64,000 bases of DNA from Progne subis subis. Taxonomy: Eukaryota; Chordata; Aves; Passeriformes; Hirundinidae. Below the pieces are notes generated by a model. That model was not told where the DNA came from. It worked only from the letters and a program-made list of their open reading frames with translations, and ran no database searches. Positions 13,006-24,606 of the stretch are shown piece after piece. Position 1 is the stretch's first letter. Each line of letters opens with the position of its first letter. The DNA lies in the NCBI GenBank assembly GCA_022316685.1, contig JAKJHU010000062.1, positions 2,069,501 through 2,133,500 of the forward strand, given 5' to 3'. The translations under genes and the position numbers were made by a program.

Positions 13006-13450
13006 TGATGTCTTGGGAAGGCTGAGCTGGAACAGAGACTGGGCAGAGCTGGAGAATAAAGTAGAGATTTATTGAAAGGCCTTTGGGATCCACCTTGGGC
13101 AGGACAGGGCCTGGCCAGGGCTGCACCCAAGGTGGACCCAAAATGGTCCCAAAATGGACAAAGGGTCACGAGGTCTCACACTTTGATCAGTTTTGGTCCA
13201 TTTGCACATTTTGGGGTTTGATTGTCCAATTCCAGCTCCAGGCTGTGAGCTGCCATCCTTCTTGTTCCTCCCTCCAGCCACCCTTGTTTGTGCTTTGGGG
13301 CTGAAAGTTGTCCTTGGTGTGCAGCAGGAACAGGATTTGTTTTGTGTCCCTGCTGTGTGCAGAGAGCTGAGTGACCCTGAGTGTGAGCTCAGAGCTGCAC
13401 CTGGGCAGCACAGAACCTGAAACACATGAAAGATAAAACCTCAGGCATCA
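13006..13450 (-). mobile_element. Solo LTR, family X copy A (antisense)
   Basis: This is a 445 bp element bounded on the + strand by TGATGTC and GGCATCA, i.e. inverted 7-mers of the TG...CA type. It is the reverse complement of copy B (40486-40927) over its whole length with high similarity, and a relative of copy C (24217-24606). On its own sense strand it carries AATAAA (TTTATT at 13068-13073). I found no clear target-site duplication and no internal region on either side, so I call it a solo LTR. The family name is not known to me. Confidence 0.75.
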
Positions 13451-16400
13451 ATCCCCCTGCCTCTGAGAGCCTCCCCTGGGACACAGCCTCACACTGCACA
13501 TCTCTGAGCAGCTCAGACAGCTCAGGGTGTTACTGGGGGGAAGAAGAACATAGCAGTGGTGATGAAAAAGTTCAGGAAGGTGAACCAGTGGGAGAAGCCC
13601 TCCCTCTGCTCCCCAGAGCTACCTTGGCTTGCAGGTGAGCCCCAGTCCTGGCCCAGAGACAGCTCCTGTGAGCCTCAGGCTGTGGAGCTCCTGGACTGAC
13701 AGCTCTGCTGATGTTCACCTGATAGCGACTCAGCCTTTAATGCCGGGTTAACTCGAGCAGTATTTAATTCTTGCAGAAGCTTGGCACAACTGAAAGGCTT
13801 GGCAGCTTGCGTTATAAACCGCCAGGAATTGGAGAGAAGTTGATTTAGTTTATTTTATTGAGTGCCAAAAGCTCTATTTAAAGTGTCTGACCTCAAGATG
13901 CAGAAAAAAAAAAAAAAAAAAAGAAAAAGAAAGTTCCTCTGATCTTCTTTGGCACCCTTTTCAGAGTCTTGGAACGTAAGGAAAATATTTTGTTGATGTC
14001 TCCCATTCTCTCAAATCTGAAATATGCAAGGAACGAAAAGCTCTGATTATCAGTAACAGCATGACACTTTTAGTGGATTTGTCACTGTTCCCTGACCTAG
14101 GCTCTTGACTCGTTCTTTCGTGTCATGAAATGAAACGTCTCTGACACATCAACAGCACGCACCGAGTTACTGGCACAAATGGAGTGCTTTTAGTAATGCT
14201 TTCTTAGAAGAGACATTGCCTGCTAATTCAGTCCCTGTATCCTGTTCATTAAGATGAGCAGCTTATTAAAGCCTTTGCTACTTCATTGAGGCAGAACTTC
14301 TTAGATAGAGGAGAGGAAATACTGCTCAGCTTCCTTATAGGAATTTTCACTCTCACTATAATGACTTTTGCAAGAACTTTTTGGAAAAAAGGGCCAGTGT
14401 GATATGCAATAGCATCTTACATCATGCTTGCTGAGATGCTAAGAAAGATTCAAGCGCTTCCAGATGGAAATACGATGCGTGCTGTGTTTGATTTAAGAGA
14501 AGTAGTTGGTTTTCAGGAGCTTCAAGTCAGATAATGGTAAAAACATCGTGGTGATGTATTTTTCTATGAGTCCTGGGCAGCTCTGAGAGCAGATCTTTCC
14601 ATATCTGTTTCTTCTTTCAGAAGTGTCCTTATCTCTGTGACTTTGAAGTTCTAAAGAGCAGACCCTGTTTGTTTTATTTTAAGTACTGTGAAAATATACT
14701 CTAAAATGTTTTAGACCCTCACTTTGAAGCATATCTTTCCCAATAGTTTCTAGAAGGTTTGCAAGTTTGAATGCTGAGAATTTGCTTCTTTTCTGTCACT
14801 TGCCAACCAACTCCTGTAAATTAACTTTTAGTCGTATTACAGTGGTATGATAAATTCAAATAGGTTGTTCTGGCCTGTGTTCTTCCTTGAAATGATGAGC
14901 TGGTGTTCCTGCATATGTACAGAGTTTATTTATTTTATGTACTATACCTGCAGCCTGCACACGTGAACGTTGGCAGTGAAAATTGCTTGTTAAATCTTTT
15001 ACACCAACTCACCGATTTTCTTTCGTTTGATTTCATCGCAGCACTCTACAGAGAGAAACTGCAGCTCTTGAATGTGGAAAGTGCTTGTTTAAAAGCAGCT
15101 TTACGAGGCAGGAATTTCTGTTTGGCTCTGAGCGAAGCATTTCCCAATCTGGCAGACCCATCTCCCTTCCTGAGGGATGCGTTTTTCGCATCATAAAGTT
15201 CGCGCGGAGCGGAGCGTGCTCTGATACTGTCTCCGTATCCCATTCCCTGCTACTGAGTGGTGCAGCAAGAAGCGTCCAGATACGTAATTGAAAATTAATG
15301 AAGAACTTAGCCTTTTATGGAGGACGCTGGCATTCAGTTTGCTGCACAACGATAGCGCTGATATCCTGTCTCAAACGAGCATGGAAGCAGCAGAGCTTTG
15401 TTTATCTCACTGGTCAGCAGCAATCGCTCCTGACTGCACACCAGAGGCAGATCTGCTGAGTGCAAAGGTGCCACTTTTATGTTGCTATTTATCACACCAG
15501 AGCCACTGACTTTACTCTCAAAGCATTTACTTTATATATTTTGGAGATTGGTACTCTTCCAGGAGAAGAGTAGAAACCTATTTGAGGAGAATCAGCGTCC
15601 GGGAAATGTGCTTCGAGCCTGCTTTTAAATTAAAAAGTTACTTCCTTTATTTCCTCCATCATTTCAAAATTTATCAGGCAGCTTCAAAGAAACTTTCTGT
15701 TTTAGACCCCTTTATGCCCCTCTAGTGCTGTTGATAAAGTACCTCTGGTAAAGCACCCATCAGCCTGCTTAGAAGTGAAGTGAGCTGGAGCCTAGCACAG
15801 GACTGGCAGATTTTCAGACACTTCATTTATTTCTAGCTTTGCTTTTTCTTGGCTTTGTTTTTATCATTTAGGCACTGGCCAGAGGTACAAGAAGGCTGTT
15901 ACGGTACTGTTGGCAAGCTCATGGGAAGATGCAACTTAGCTGTAAACAGGCAGTGAGTTATGACAGAAAGAGGAAATAAGAGGGAATTAATTACGTTAGA
16001 GTAATATTTTCTCTGGATGCTGTAAGAGGTCCGGGATTTGAGGGTGATTGCTGGAAAGAATAATTGCTACCAGTTTCTTCTTTAACAGGAGGATAGCTAT
16101 GGAGGCAAGGAGAGGGAGAAACAGGTTCAAGAGTAATGAGGGGAGTTGAGGAGGATGTGGGTTGATGCAGAGATTTTCCTGGGAGGCTGCTGCAGCCACT
16201 CTTGAGTACTGGGATTGCAGTGTCTGGGGCAAATATTCCTTTATTTAATGTACATTCTGTGGCTTCTGGCCCGGCTTCTCATTTTGAGACGCCCCAAGTC
16301 TAGATGGCACACGTGGCATATAGTAAACTTTTGCTTAAAATTAATTTGAGATTGTTTCTCTTAATGGTAAAGCAGTCAGTGTAAAGATAAGGATGCTTGT

Positions 16401-17685
16401 CTGTTAAAAGAGAAAAGAATGATGAGACCTGACTGTGCAGAAGTTTGTAAGTCACCTCTCCAGGGTATGGAGAAACTGAACTCACTTCCATACTATTGAA
16501 AATTTTTGCTTCTTGGAAGACAGGAGACAAAAGGAGACTGGGGAAGAGCAAAAATACAAATAAAGCAAGTCCTAAGAGCGATCTGCAACAGCTTGAAGTG
16601 GTTTATGTCAATGAGCAATATACAGGACAAAGTGAGAGCTATGTGAATTTAGAAGCAATCCCCTCATCCCATTCCTTTCCCCTTTCCTTTTGTGGGTCAG
16701 TTGGTTTGTTTGCTTTTTGTTTCAGTAGTTTGATGTTTTTGAGGTTGTTCATGCTGTTGCTTCCTTGTCTTACAGGAAGGGATTGTTGGGGGTCCAGGGG
16801 GTCTCAAATAGTTGTCCCTGGAACTATTGCAACTTCTTTTAAGTTGCAAGACTTACATGTTTTTAATTAAGTTGGCTTTGTCTTCAAGCAGCGAATTTAG
16901 TGCTTCAAATCAAATAGTGTTTTTAAAGACTCTTTTCTCGTCTGCTCTGACCTCCTCCCACCACCAAGGTCACTCAGCTGTACTGCAGAGAGGAAGCGTG
17001 GAAGGAAAAATGTTTTCAGTTTGCCAGGAACCGCTACAACCTCCAGGGGTTTTGAGCAGTGGGTCATTTTAAGAACTGCGATTTGTTCAAGTACCTGGAA
17101 TTTGTTCAGAACGTTCTTGTTGTTTGCTGTTGCTGGTAGAGAAGCAGGCTATTCAATTTTCCCGTACGGTCGGAGTGCGGACAGCAAAATTTGTTCCTCT
17201 CTTTTGGCCGCACCTTGTAAGGCAGAGCGCTTTCAGCACTGTCCAGAGTGACCAATTTCAAGCTTGTTAACTTAAGAGGGCTCGCTTTCTGCTCATGGGA
17301 GCCGTGGCAAGCTCAGCTGTAGGATGGTCAGACCATTAAATAGTGTGCAGCCTGTTGTTGCACTTGGCACAGCTCCTTATTTTAGCCTGGATGTGGATGT
17401 CAAATCCAAAGAGACAAAACCAGGCTCTTATTTAAATCTGCACGTATGTATGTATGAATGATGTTAATGCCAAGCAGTTACATCAATTCACGGCTTGCCA
17501 GATTGTCCGTGCTGGATAGGAAATGTTAATTCCCCGCTCTAGAGGACGGAGCTTGGTTGTAACTCAATCACTCTTCTCCCCGTGGCCCCATAGTGAGGCC
17601 TCGGAGAAGGGGAATGTATAAACAGCTGCAGCAAGGCTGCTCAAATACAGATGTCTTCCTGCAGTGAGATCTCCGGGTCACCAGG
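13451..17685. other. Non-coding stretch; poly(A) tract and a CpG-enriched patch
   Basis: No recognisable exon. A poly(A)/A-rich tract lies at 13903-13935. CpG dinucleotides are unusually frequent at about 15010-15440. The GC-rich piece at 13450-13720 has short open frames with no family match. Confidence 0.6.
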
Positions 17686-17935
17686 TGTCCTGGTTTCGGC
17701 TGGGATAGAGCTCAGTTTTCCTCCTGGTAGCCAGTGCAGAGCTGGGTTGAGAATAACGTTGATAACACCCTGATGTTTTGGCTGTTGCTAAGTAGTGCTC
17801 GCCCTGAGTCAAGGACTTTGCAGTGTCTCATGCTCTGCCAGCGAGGAGAGGCACCAGAAGCTGGGAGGGACCGTGGCCAGGGCAGCTGACCTGAGCTGGC
17901 CAAAGGGATATTCCATACCACAGAACGTCATGCCC

Positions 17936-17950
17936 AGTATATAAACTGGG
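17936..17950 (+). promoter_or_regulatory. TATA box of the ERVL-like LTR
   Basis: TATATAAA lies about 250 bp into the LTR at the position expected for the U3 promoter. It is intact here and decayed in the antisense copy at 44.7 kb. Activity is not shown by sequence. Confidence 0.6.
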
Positions 17951-18078
17951 GGGAGCTGGCTGGGAGGTGCCCGTGGCTGCTGGGGACAGGCTGAGCATCT
18001 GTCAGCAGTGGGTGAGCAACTGCAACGCTTGTCTTTCTTGAGTTTCAGTTCTTTGTCTCTTAACTTTTCATTACAAAA

Positions 18079-18079
18079 A

Positions 18080-18119
<40 letters not shown>

Positions 18120-18120
18120 T
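18079..18120. repeat. (ATT)n microsatellite inside the LTR
   Basis: About 13 tandem ATT units sit in the LTR segment that is normally ATT-rich. The poly-Tyr open frame across it is an artefact. Confidence 0.95.
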
Positions 18121-18654
18121 TCAGTTTTTAAGCTGCTCTTGTCTCGATCGATGTGTTTTTACCTTTTTTCTGGTTGTCTCCCCATCCCACCAGGGGCAGT
18201 GAGCAGCTCTGTGGCACCTGGTTGTCACCTGGATCTAAACCAGGGACCATGCAAGCCGTACTAAATGGGTTTCAGGAACCTCCTCCATGGGCTAAGCCAC
18301 TTGAGCTGTTCTTCTTTCCTCCAGAGAAATTCTCTGCTGCTTTCCACCCACCTGGCTGTCCTTGCTCCTCTGGGTTCTGACAGCTTTCTGTCCTTGACAT
18401 GCTGCCTCCTCCTGCTCCTGGTTTTCTCAACACCATGCTTCTTAAAATGCTGCTGGGCTGCTTTTGAGTCCCAGGTTGGCAGCTGTGCTCCTGCCCAGAC
18501 CTTTACTTGCGTTCTTGATCCCCTTCAGACGTTACAGGACGCAAGCATGGGACCAAAATGGGAGAATTCATTTTACCTGTGGTCAGGAGCCGTTTGCGCT
18601 GTATTTCTGGTGGCTTGAGAAGTCGTCGTGATTATTTTACACAATTATAGATTC

Positions 18655-18735
18655 CATCTCGGTCTGACTTCCAAGTTGGTCTTGTTTTGATCAGATGACT
18701 TCCAGAGTTCACTCCCAACCTAAATTATTCTGCAG
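18655..18735 (+). mobile_element. CR1 LINE 3' tail fragment
   Basis: 'gatcagatgacttccagag' followed by 'tcccaacctaaattattctg' matches the conserved 3' tail of CR1 (gatgacctccagaggtccc...caacctaa.attctg) in sense orientation. Only the last ~80 bp are present, the usual 5' truncation. Confidence 0.7.
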
Positions 18736-20433
18736 TTTGTACTGCTATTTAAACATAGTGCAGATAAGGAGCAGATGGTGCAGTAAAAGAGCTGGTGAGC
18801 GTAGCTCAGAATTCGGAAACAAAAGGTGATTCATGGGCTAAAAAATAAGAGAGGGGTCAAGTGTGTATCTCTATTTTGCAACTCAACATATTTGCATAGG
18901 TCGGTATTCAAATATTGGCTGGTCTTGATAATCCACTATCTAATTGATAGGTCACAGAAATAAAGGTCTGGCATATATTTTTTTTTTAGGAATGTTGTTT
19001 GAAATTCCTAGCCTTAACTCTCCTTAAAAGAGAGCTAGACATGAAATGTGTACTACTAAGGCTACACAAGTGGCAAGGGGAATCAGCTTATAAAAGAAGG
19101 ATTAACTTGTAGATTTTTCCACCTCTCATAGGTTATTAACACGCTTTTATTCATTTATACCCATTTGAAAACAGCTCAGTAACAGCAGGGCGATCCCAGT
19201 TGTTCACCAAAAATAAAACTTTCTAGGACAATAGGTTTTATTAGTGATGCATTTGCATATATTGATTTTGCAGGTGACTTTTTACATTACTGAGTCATTG
19301 AACTTTCATTCCTCATATAACTAAGCATTTGTTTTACTACTGCAAGCATTCACACAAGTAGAAACACCATTGCTCAGCTGTAATGATATGTGCCCTCCCA
19401 AAGTGTTTATTCTACATTTGGTGATTTGTGCTCCAATGTACTTCACTCTTGTGCATAGTGTAGCATTTTTTCCCTTGAAGCAGAAGAATCATGTGCTTTT
19501 GGAAGAATAAATGGGTCTTAAGTGGTACCAAAACCTGTTTGAAGGTCAGATCTAGCCCAGGAATTAGTGCATGTTTTGTATCTTATAATCTTCAGTCTTA
19601 GTTACCTGAAGCTGCCTTTATTTTCGGAAGGCAGGTACTGAAAATTTTGCTCTTTTGGCTTGTATGATTAATAACTGTACTGCAAAGTTACAGCCTCCCA
19701 AACCACCTGGTTTTGGGGTTGTTGTTTTTTTTGGGATCCTCTTTGCTTCTCCCATCAGCCTTGGGATTTTGTGAGAGTGCTGGCCCCATGCCATGCCTCC
19801 TGTGTGCAGTCAGAGTTCCCTTTAGGGCCATGATGGTTGCTGCAGTAAAGATGTGGAGGTACCTGGGATGACATCTGGTCCAAGCTGTAGAGTATAACCA
19901 TCCTTTTTTTGCTTCCTGTGGCACAGAGATCCTTCTGCACTACTGGGTGCACCGAACACCTGTGGCCAAGATCCCTCCCAGTTCTGGGGAATTTTTTTTG
20001 CTGGTCTAAAAGCTGCTGCCAGCCCATATTGCTGTGCCTGCTGCCAGGTGTTTTGTTTCTGAAACCCTCGTATCTGCTTGGCTCACGGGGTGTGTGCTTT
20101 TCCCGTTCTTCCCTGCTCCTTGAGCAGGTATATTTACCCTCTGTCATGTTCTTCACTCATAAAGTCTGTCCCATAGTGTTATTTAAGGGTGGATGTCTCT
20201 TCTTACCTTATAGCTCTTATTGAGTGCTGGTGATTGCGCAACAAAAATAGAAACTGGTGATTTATGTTTGTTCTTAGTAATAAATGACCTTGGGACCTGG
20301 TCTCTTAGGACCTAAACTGTAAATAATTAAGCTTTACCTCTGTGGAACCCTCACTCAACCCAGGCTGGTTTTAGCTGTAATTTTATAACTGTTAAATTTT
20401 AATTTCTTTCCCAGACACTGTAGTATGGTCAAA

Positions 20434-20493
20434 AAAAAAAAATCCCCAAAATTAAAAGCTATGCACACCTTTTTTTTTTTTTTTTTTTTTTTT
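20434..20493. repeat. Oligo(A)/oligo(T) pair
   Basis: A run of 12 A is followed after about 26 bp by a run of more than 20 T, giving hairpin potential. It may mark two oppositely oriented A-tailed insertions or simple slippage. Confidence 0.7.
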
Positions 20494-20823
20494 AATGTGC
20501 ATGAGACAGTAAATGCTGTGCAGTCAAAAACCCAAAAGCTGATGTAATTGCAGAGCAGCCATGTGTTAATTCCAACTTGGCCTAGCAATTCCAGACAGGA
20601 GCAGGCTTTCAAGCTCATTGATTCCCTGCTTATTTTTCAAGTTTATCAAACTATGAGATTTGGACTATTGTTCTTGACTGACCTGATATTAGCAACTGAG
20701 ATTTTTTACTTCGTATCCAAATAAAAGGGAGTGTGAAGGAAACAGGGAAAATTTCAATTTTTCAATATTAGCCAATGAAGTGGATGATTGTAAATTTCTG
20801 TAAAGAATAAATACCATTTCTCA

Positions 20824-20865
20824 TTTTGGTGGGGTTTTTTGGGTTTTTTTTGGTGGTTGTTTTTG
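20824..20865. repeat. T/G-only low-complexity tract
   Basis: 42 bp contain only T and G on the + strand, followed by a short GTT-rich extension. Confidence 0.85.
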
Positions 20866-20963
20866 TCATTGTTGTTGGTTTTGTTTGTTTATTTTTAGTC
20901 TGGGCAGTTCAAAAAGTGCCAGTCATCTCTCATGGTTTAGGTTTTTTTTAGCCAGGCAAGGCT

Positions 20964-21035
20964 AAATTTATATAATTTATATATATATATTTTATATATA
21001 TATATATAAAAATTATTATATAAATATAATTTATA
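20964..21035. repeat. AT-rich near-palindrome
   Basis: About 72 bp contain only A and T, with TATA alternation and arms (AATTTATATAA and TTATATAAAT-like) that can pair. It is a candidate cruciform or slippage hotspot. Confidence 0.8.
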
Positions 21036-23460
21036 TTCTGGGTATTCTGAGTAGACTGATCTGCGAACAGCAATGCTCAAATTAAAGTGTGAGATTTAGT
21101 CCTGCAAGCATGTTGTGATGAAATAAACTATTGGATAAGGCCTTTGGAAGTGAGCGTTGAAGAAGACGAAAATATCCAGCTGAGTTCGCTACACCCAGGA
21201 TATTACTTTTTCTTCTGAGAATCTTCTAGGCGCATGGGAGAACCTTGATTTTCAGGACATAGGATTTTTCAAAATCAGTATTTAGAGAGACTAATGGAAG
21301 CTGGGCAATTGGCTGCTCTAGTGGTTCCTTCAACCCCTCCCCCAGAAAATCTCTGAAACAGAGGAAGGAAAAATGGAAAACTGTAGCTTTTGTTTGGAGA
21401 GAGACTGGTCTGTATCTCATGATGCTGCTTTAGAGGTTTCTTTCCCTTCTAATCTATGCTGTCTGTTAGCTTATCTCATGGCTGAGTTGTACTAATTATC
21501 TGTGCTGAGTAACTTTTTCAGTGTCCAGGCAGTTCCATACTCAATACACTGTTGGGACTTTAGCCCTTCCACCCTTCTTCCAAAGAGCTCTTAAAAGTCG
21601 TTTCCATCTTCTGGCAGGGTTCTGTCACTCCTGCCAATCCTATGGACTTCTTTTTCTGCTCTTGTAATTGGATTTTAAATGCAGACCTGTTGATCCAAGT
21701 ACTTCTCGTATTAGCAATCACTTTCCAAGCGTCTGTTTCCTATGTGGAACAAGATTGGGATTAAAATTAATTGGGGATTTAAAAAAAAAAGCGTGAATGA
21801 AAAATAAAGTGGAAGCAAGGTTTTCTTCCTACCCTAATCCCTGTGTTTGTGAGAGAATAACACAGCTGACTCGCGCTCTGTGGGATGTGGACAGTAGGCA
21901 AAATATATTGTGGAGATACAGTTCCCTCTGGATAATTCAAAAATACACCAAAACATTCATTATGCTGCTCACAATTTCCTTTGTTACTCTTGTGCCTTGA
22001 GACAGGTATCCCAGACCGCTCAAGTTTTGTGCAGTCTTTTATTTTCTTCCATAAATCTGGAGCTGTGGATGCTTCCTTCCTCCTCTGCTGTAGTTCACTC
22101 CTGGGGAGGAGGGGATGTCCAAATTTCTGAGTAACAAACCCTCTGGTGATCAGGCCAACAGCGTGAGTCAGGAGTGAGAGAGTTCTTCCACTCCTTGCCT
22201 CCACTCAGACAGGTTTGGAAATCTCTGGAAAAGCATTTGTGGTCAGTTTGGCGTTAGTTTTCATACTGCTTGTGGTTAGTCTTCTGCATACTGTGTATTA
22301 TCATCCTGGATAATATCCCCCTGGAGTACACTGAAACAGAGAAGGAGAGGAACCCCAGATAGAGCATTTCCTTAGGGAAATGCAAATTACATGACATCAC
22401 AGTTTACACATTTCCATTTCAGGAGCAATCCAAGAGGGATTCATCTCATCATTGGAGAAGTTTAATTTACGCACCCAGGACAATTTGCAGTGGTTAAAGT
22501 CTTGTTAGTTAAACCATGGAAAAAGCAAGTGCCACCTGCTGCAGCTCTTTGTGTTGAGATTTCATTACTGGGAACGAGGGTGCTCTAAAACATGTGCCCC
22601 AAATTTTGAAGAACCATTGCCTCCACTGGTTTCATGCTACCTTTGTCCTTCTTGTCACCTGCCAGAGCTGTCTGGTCACTGTGCTAGGGCTGCCATGCCC
22701 CTTCTGCTCACAACTGAAAGGAAAGGGGATATTTAGCATCTCTTAAACTTCCAGACTGCACCAAGCCTGAGCAAGAGAGGGAGGCCACGCTGTTGCTGAA
22801 GTGAAGGGAGCTGGTGGTGAATCCTGGTACAGCAGTGCTTGTGCTTCTGGTATGAAACCACCCAGTGCCAGGGAGGGGAAAGCCCTGAGCACAGTGAGGA
22901 GTTGCCATCTGCTAAGTAATGCTAAAATTTGGCAGGGGTGAACTGCACGGGAGCCTCCGGTGCTCGCCAGTCAGTCTTGGGCAGCAGGGAAAAAATGTTA
23001 GGACATCTGTTGGGATTTCCCTGCTTGTAGAGTAAGGATCCCCTCCCTTACAAAAATCTATAGGTTTTTTTCCCTAATATATGTTTCAAGCAGAAGCAGT
23101 GAGGAAGACAGGGGCAACCTCGAGGCTTGACCTTTCAGAAACCATAAAGGTGTTTGAGGCTGCTGACTATGAGTGCCCTTTGGGAGCCCAAAGCTGTGTG
23201 AGTTCTCTCCCCATCCTGAGATAATAAGCCCTCAGTATATTCCAAATAAGCACGGGTTTTGGCAGGTCTCAAAACTGTCAGCTGAAAGCTGTCCTTGGTT
23301 TAGCTTGGGTGTGAGAATCCAGGTGTCCAGGTGTGAGGATTGTTCCAGAGAAACTCCTGGGTGACAGGATTGCTGTGCAGGCGTGACAGGAGAGGACGTG
23401 CAGTGCTGTGCTCTCAGCGCTGCATTTCTACTGGATGAAGAAATCCTCTGTCTCATATGC

Positions 23461-23546
23461 TTTTTTGTTGTTGTTGTTTTTTGTTTGTTTGGTTTGGTGG
23501 TTTGTTTGTTTGGGGTTTTTTTGGTTGCTTTTTTTGGTTGGTTGGT
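23461..23546. repeat. T/G low-complexity tract
   Basis: 86 bp contain T and G with a single C at 23527, with GTT and GGTT units. Confidence 0.9.
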
Positions 23547-24216
23547 AAGATTTTCAAGAGGCAGTGGTCCAGCAGTAAAACTGGAAAGCTTGTGTGTAGG
23601 AGGATGGTCTCGTAGCAGGTGGAGGGCTGAATCCAGCGGCTTTCTCACTTTCTAATTTCTGTAAATCTTGACCCACGAATATGGTTAGTGCTGTGATCTT
23701 ATTTCGTGGGGTTTTTTCAGAGAAAATAGGTGGGAATATGTCCCATTAGCATCACCTGAGAGCCTGCCACTGGCTGAGATGTTCCTGTGCTTTAAAGAAC
23801 TGAGTCACAAAGCTAAATAATGGCAAAGGAAGCAAATTTCTTTTGGATGTGTAGTTTGGCTAAATGTCGCCTTCGTGCTCTGGACTGCAGCTGTATTGTT
23901 TTCCCTTCAGCAAAGGGCATGAAGGTGGCTTGGCCAGCCTGACTAGATATTAATTGTGCAGATGCCTTTGGGGAGAAGTACTGACCTTGTGCATGGGCAG
24001 GGAATGATTTGGTGACCGTCCTGTTCCCACCAGGCAATGCCAGGTCCTAGTTTGTGGTTTGGCTTCCACCAGCCCTCCTGGGTGGCTGGTGAGGAAGCAG
24101 CCACGGCATCCCTGGAGTGGGTGACTTGGTTGGACCATGGGGTTGTTCCTGGATGTGATGCCTTCACTTTTAGCTTTCGTATTTTTCAGATCCTGTACTG
24201 CATTAGTGTGCAAATC

Positions 24217-24606
24217 TGAGCTTCATATCAAGTGTTAGCAAGTTCTCCTCACAGTTTATTCAGCCAAAACAATCCTTTGCCAGCTGGAGAACCAAGGACT
24301 CCGTTGCAGCTTCAGGCCCCAAAATTATAAACAACAGCGAATTGAGGGGAGCGATCTGGGAGGATGGGACTCCATAAGCTGAAGCTGCAATTGGACAATT
24401 AACCCCAGTATGGAAATGGACCATAATTTATAAAAGTGGGAAAACTCATGACCCACTGTCCATCTTGGGTCCATCTTGGGTCCATCTTGGATGTAGCCTC
24501 GGCCAGGCTCTTGTACTGCCCAAGGTGTGTCCTTTGAAGGCTTTTCAATAAATACCTCCTTAATTCTTATAACTGCCTCTGTCCCAGGTAACCTCTCCAG
24601 ACATCA
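24217..24606 (+). mobile_element. Solo LTR, family X copy C (sense, divergent)
   Basis: It aligns along its length to copy B: 'ggatgggac', 'aattggacaatta', 'aaatggacca', a repeated 'tccatcttggg' unit, 'ggccaggc', 'ctgcccaagg', 'cttttcaataaat', ending in GACATCA at 24600-24606. It is more diverged than copies A and B and the 5' end is approximate. It keeps TATAAAA at 24429-24435, where A and B read GATCAAAG. AATAAA lies at 24547-24552. Confidence 0.7.

Larger units (their letters stand above)
17686..18249 (+). mobile_element. ERVL-like solo LTR (sense)
   Basis: It begins TGTCCTGGTTTCGGCTGGGA and follows the avian ERVL-type LTR layout I know: a GTTGATAACA motif, a 'caaagggatattccatacca' segment, a TATA box in 'cagtatataaactgg' (17936-17950), an ATT-rich segment, then a 3' end near 'ggatctaaaccagggacca'. 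About 560 bp. No internal gag-pol follows, so it is a solo LTR. The ATT part has expanded into a microsatellite. Confidence 0.85.
18250..24216. other. Non-coding stretch with CR1 tail, AT palindrome and homopolymers
   Basis: No recognisable exon. It contains a CR1 tail near 18.7 kb, an A12/T-run pair at 20434-20493, an AT-rich near-palindrome at 20964-21035, and T/G tracts at 20824-20865 and 23461-23546. Confidence 0.6.

Noticed and set aside
18008..18202. + strand open frame with a poly-Tyr run
   Set aside because: It is the translation of the (ATT)n microsatellite inside an LTR.
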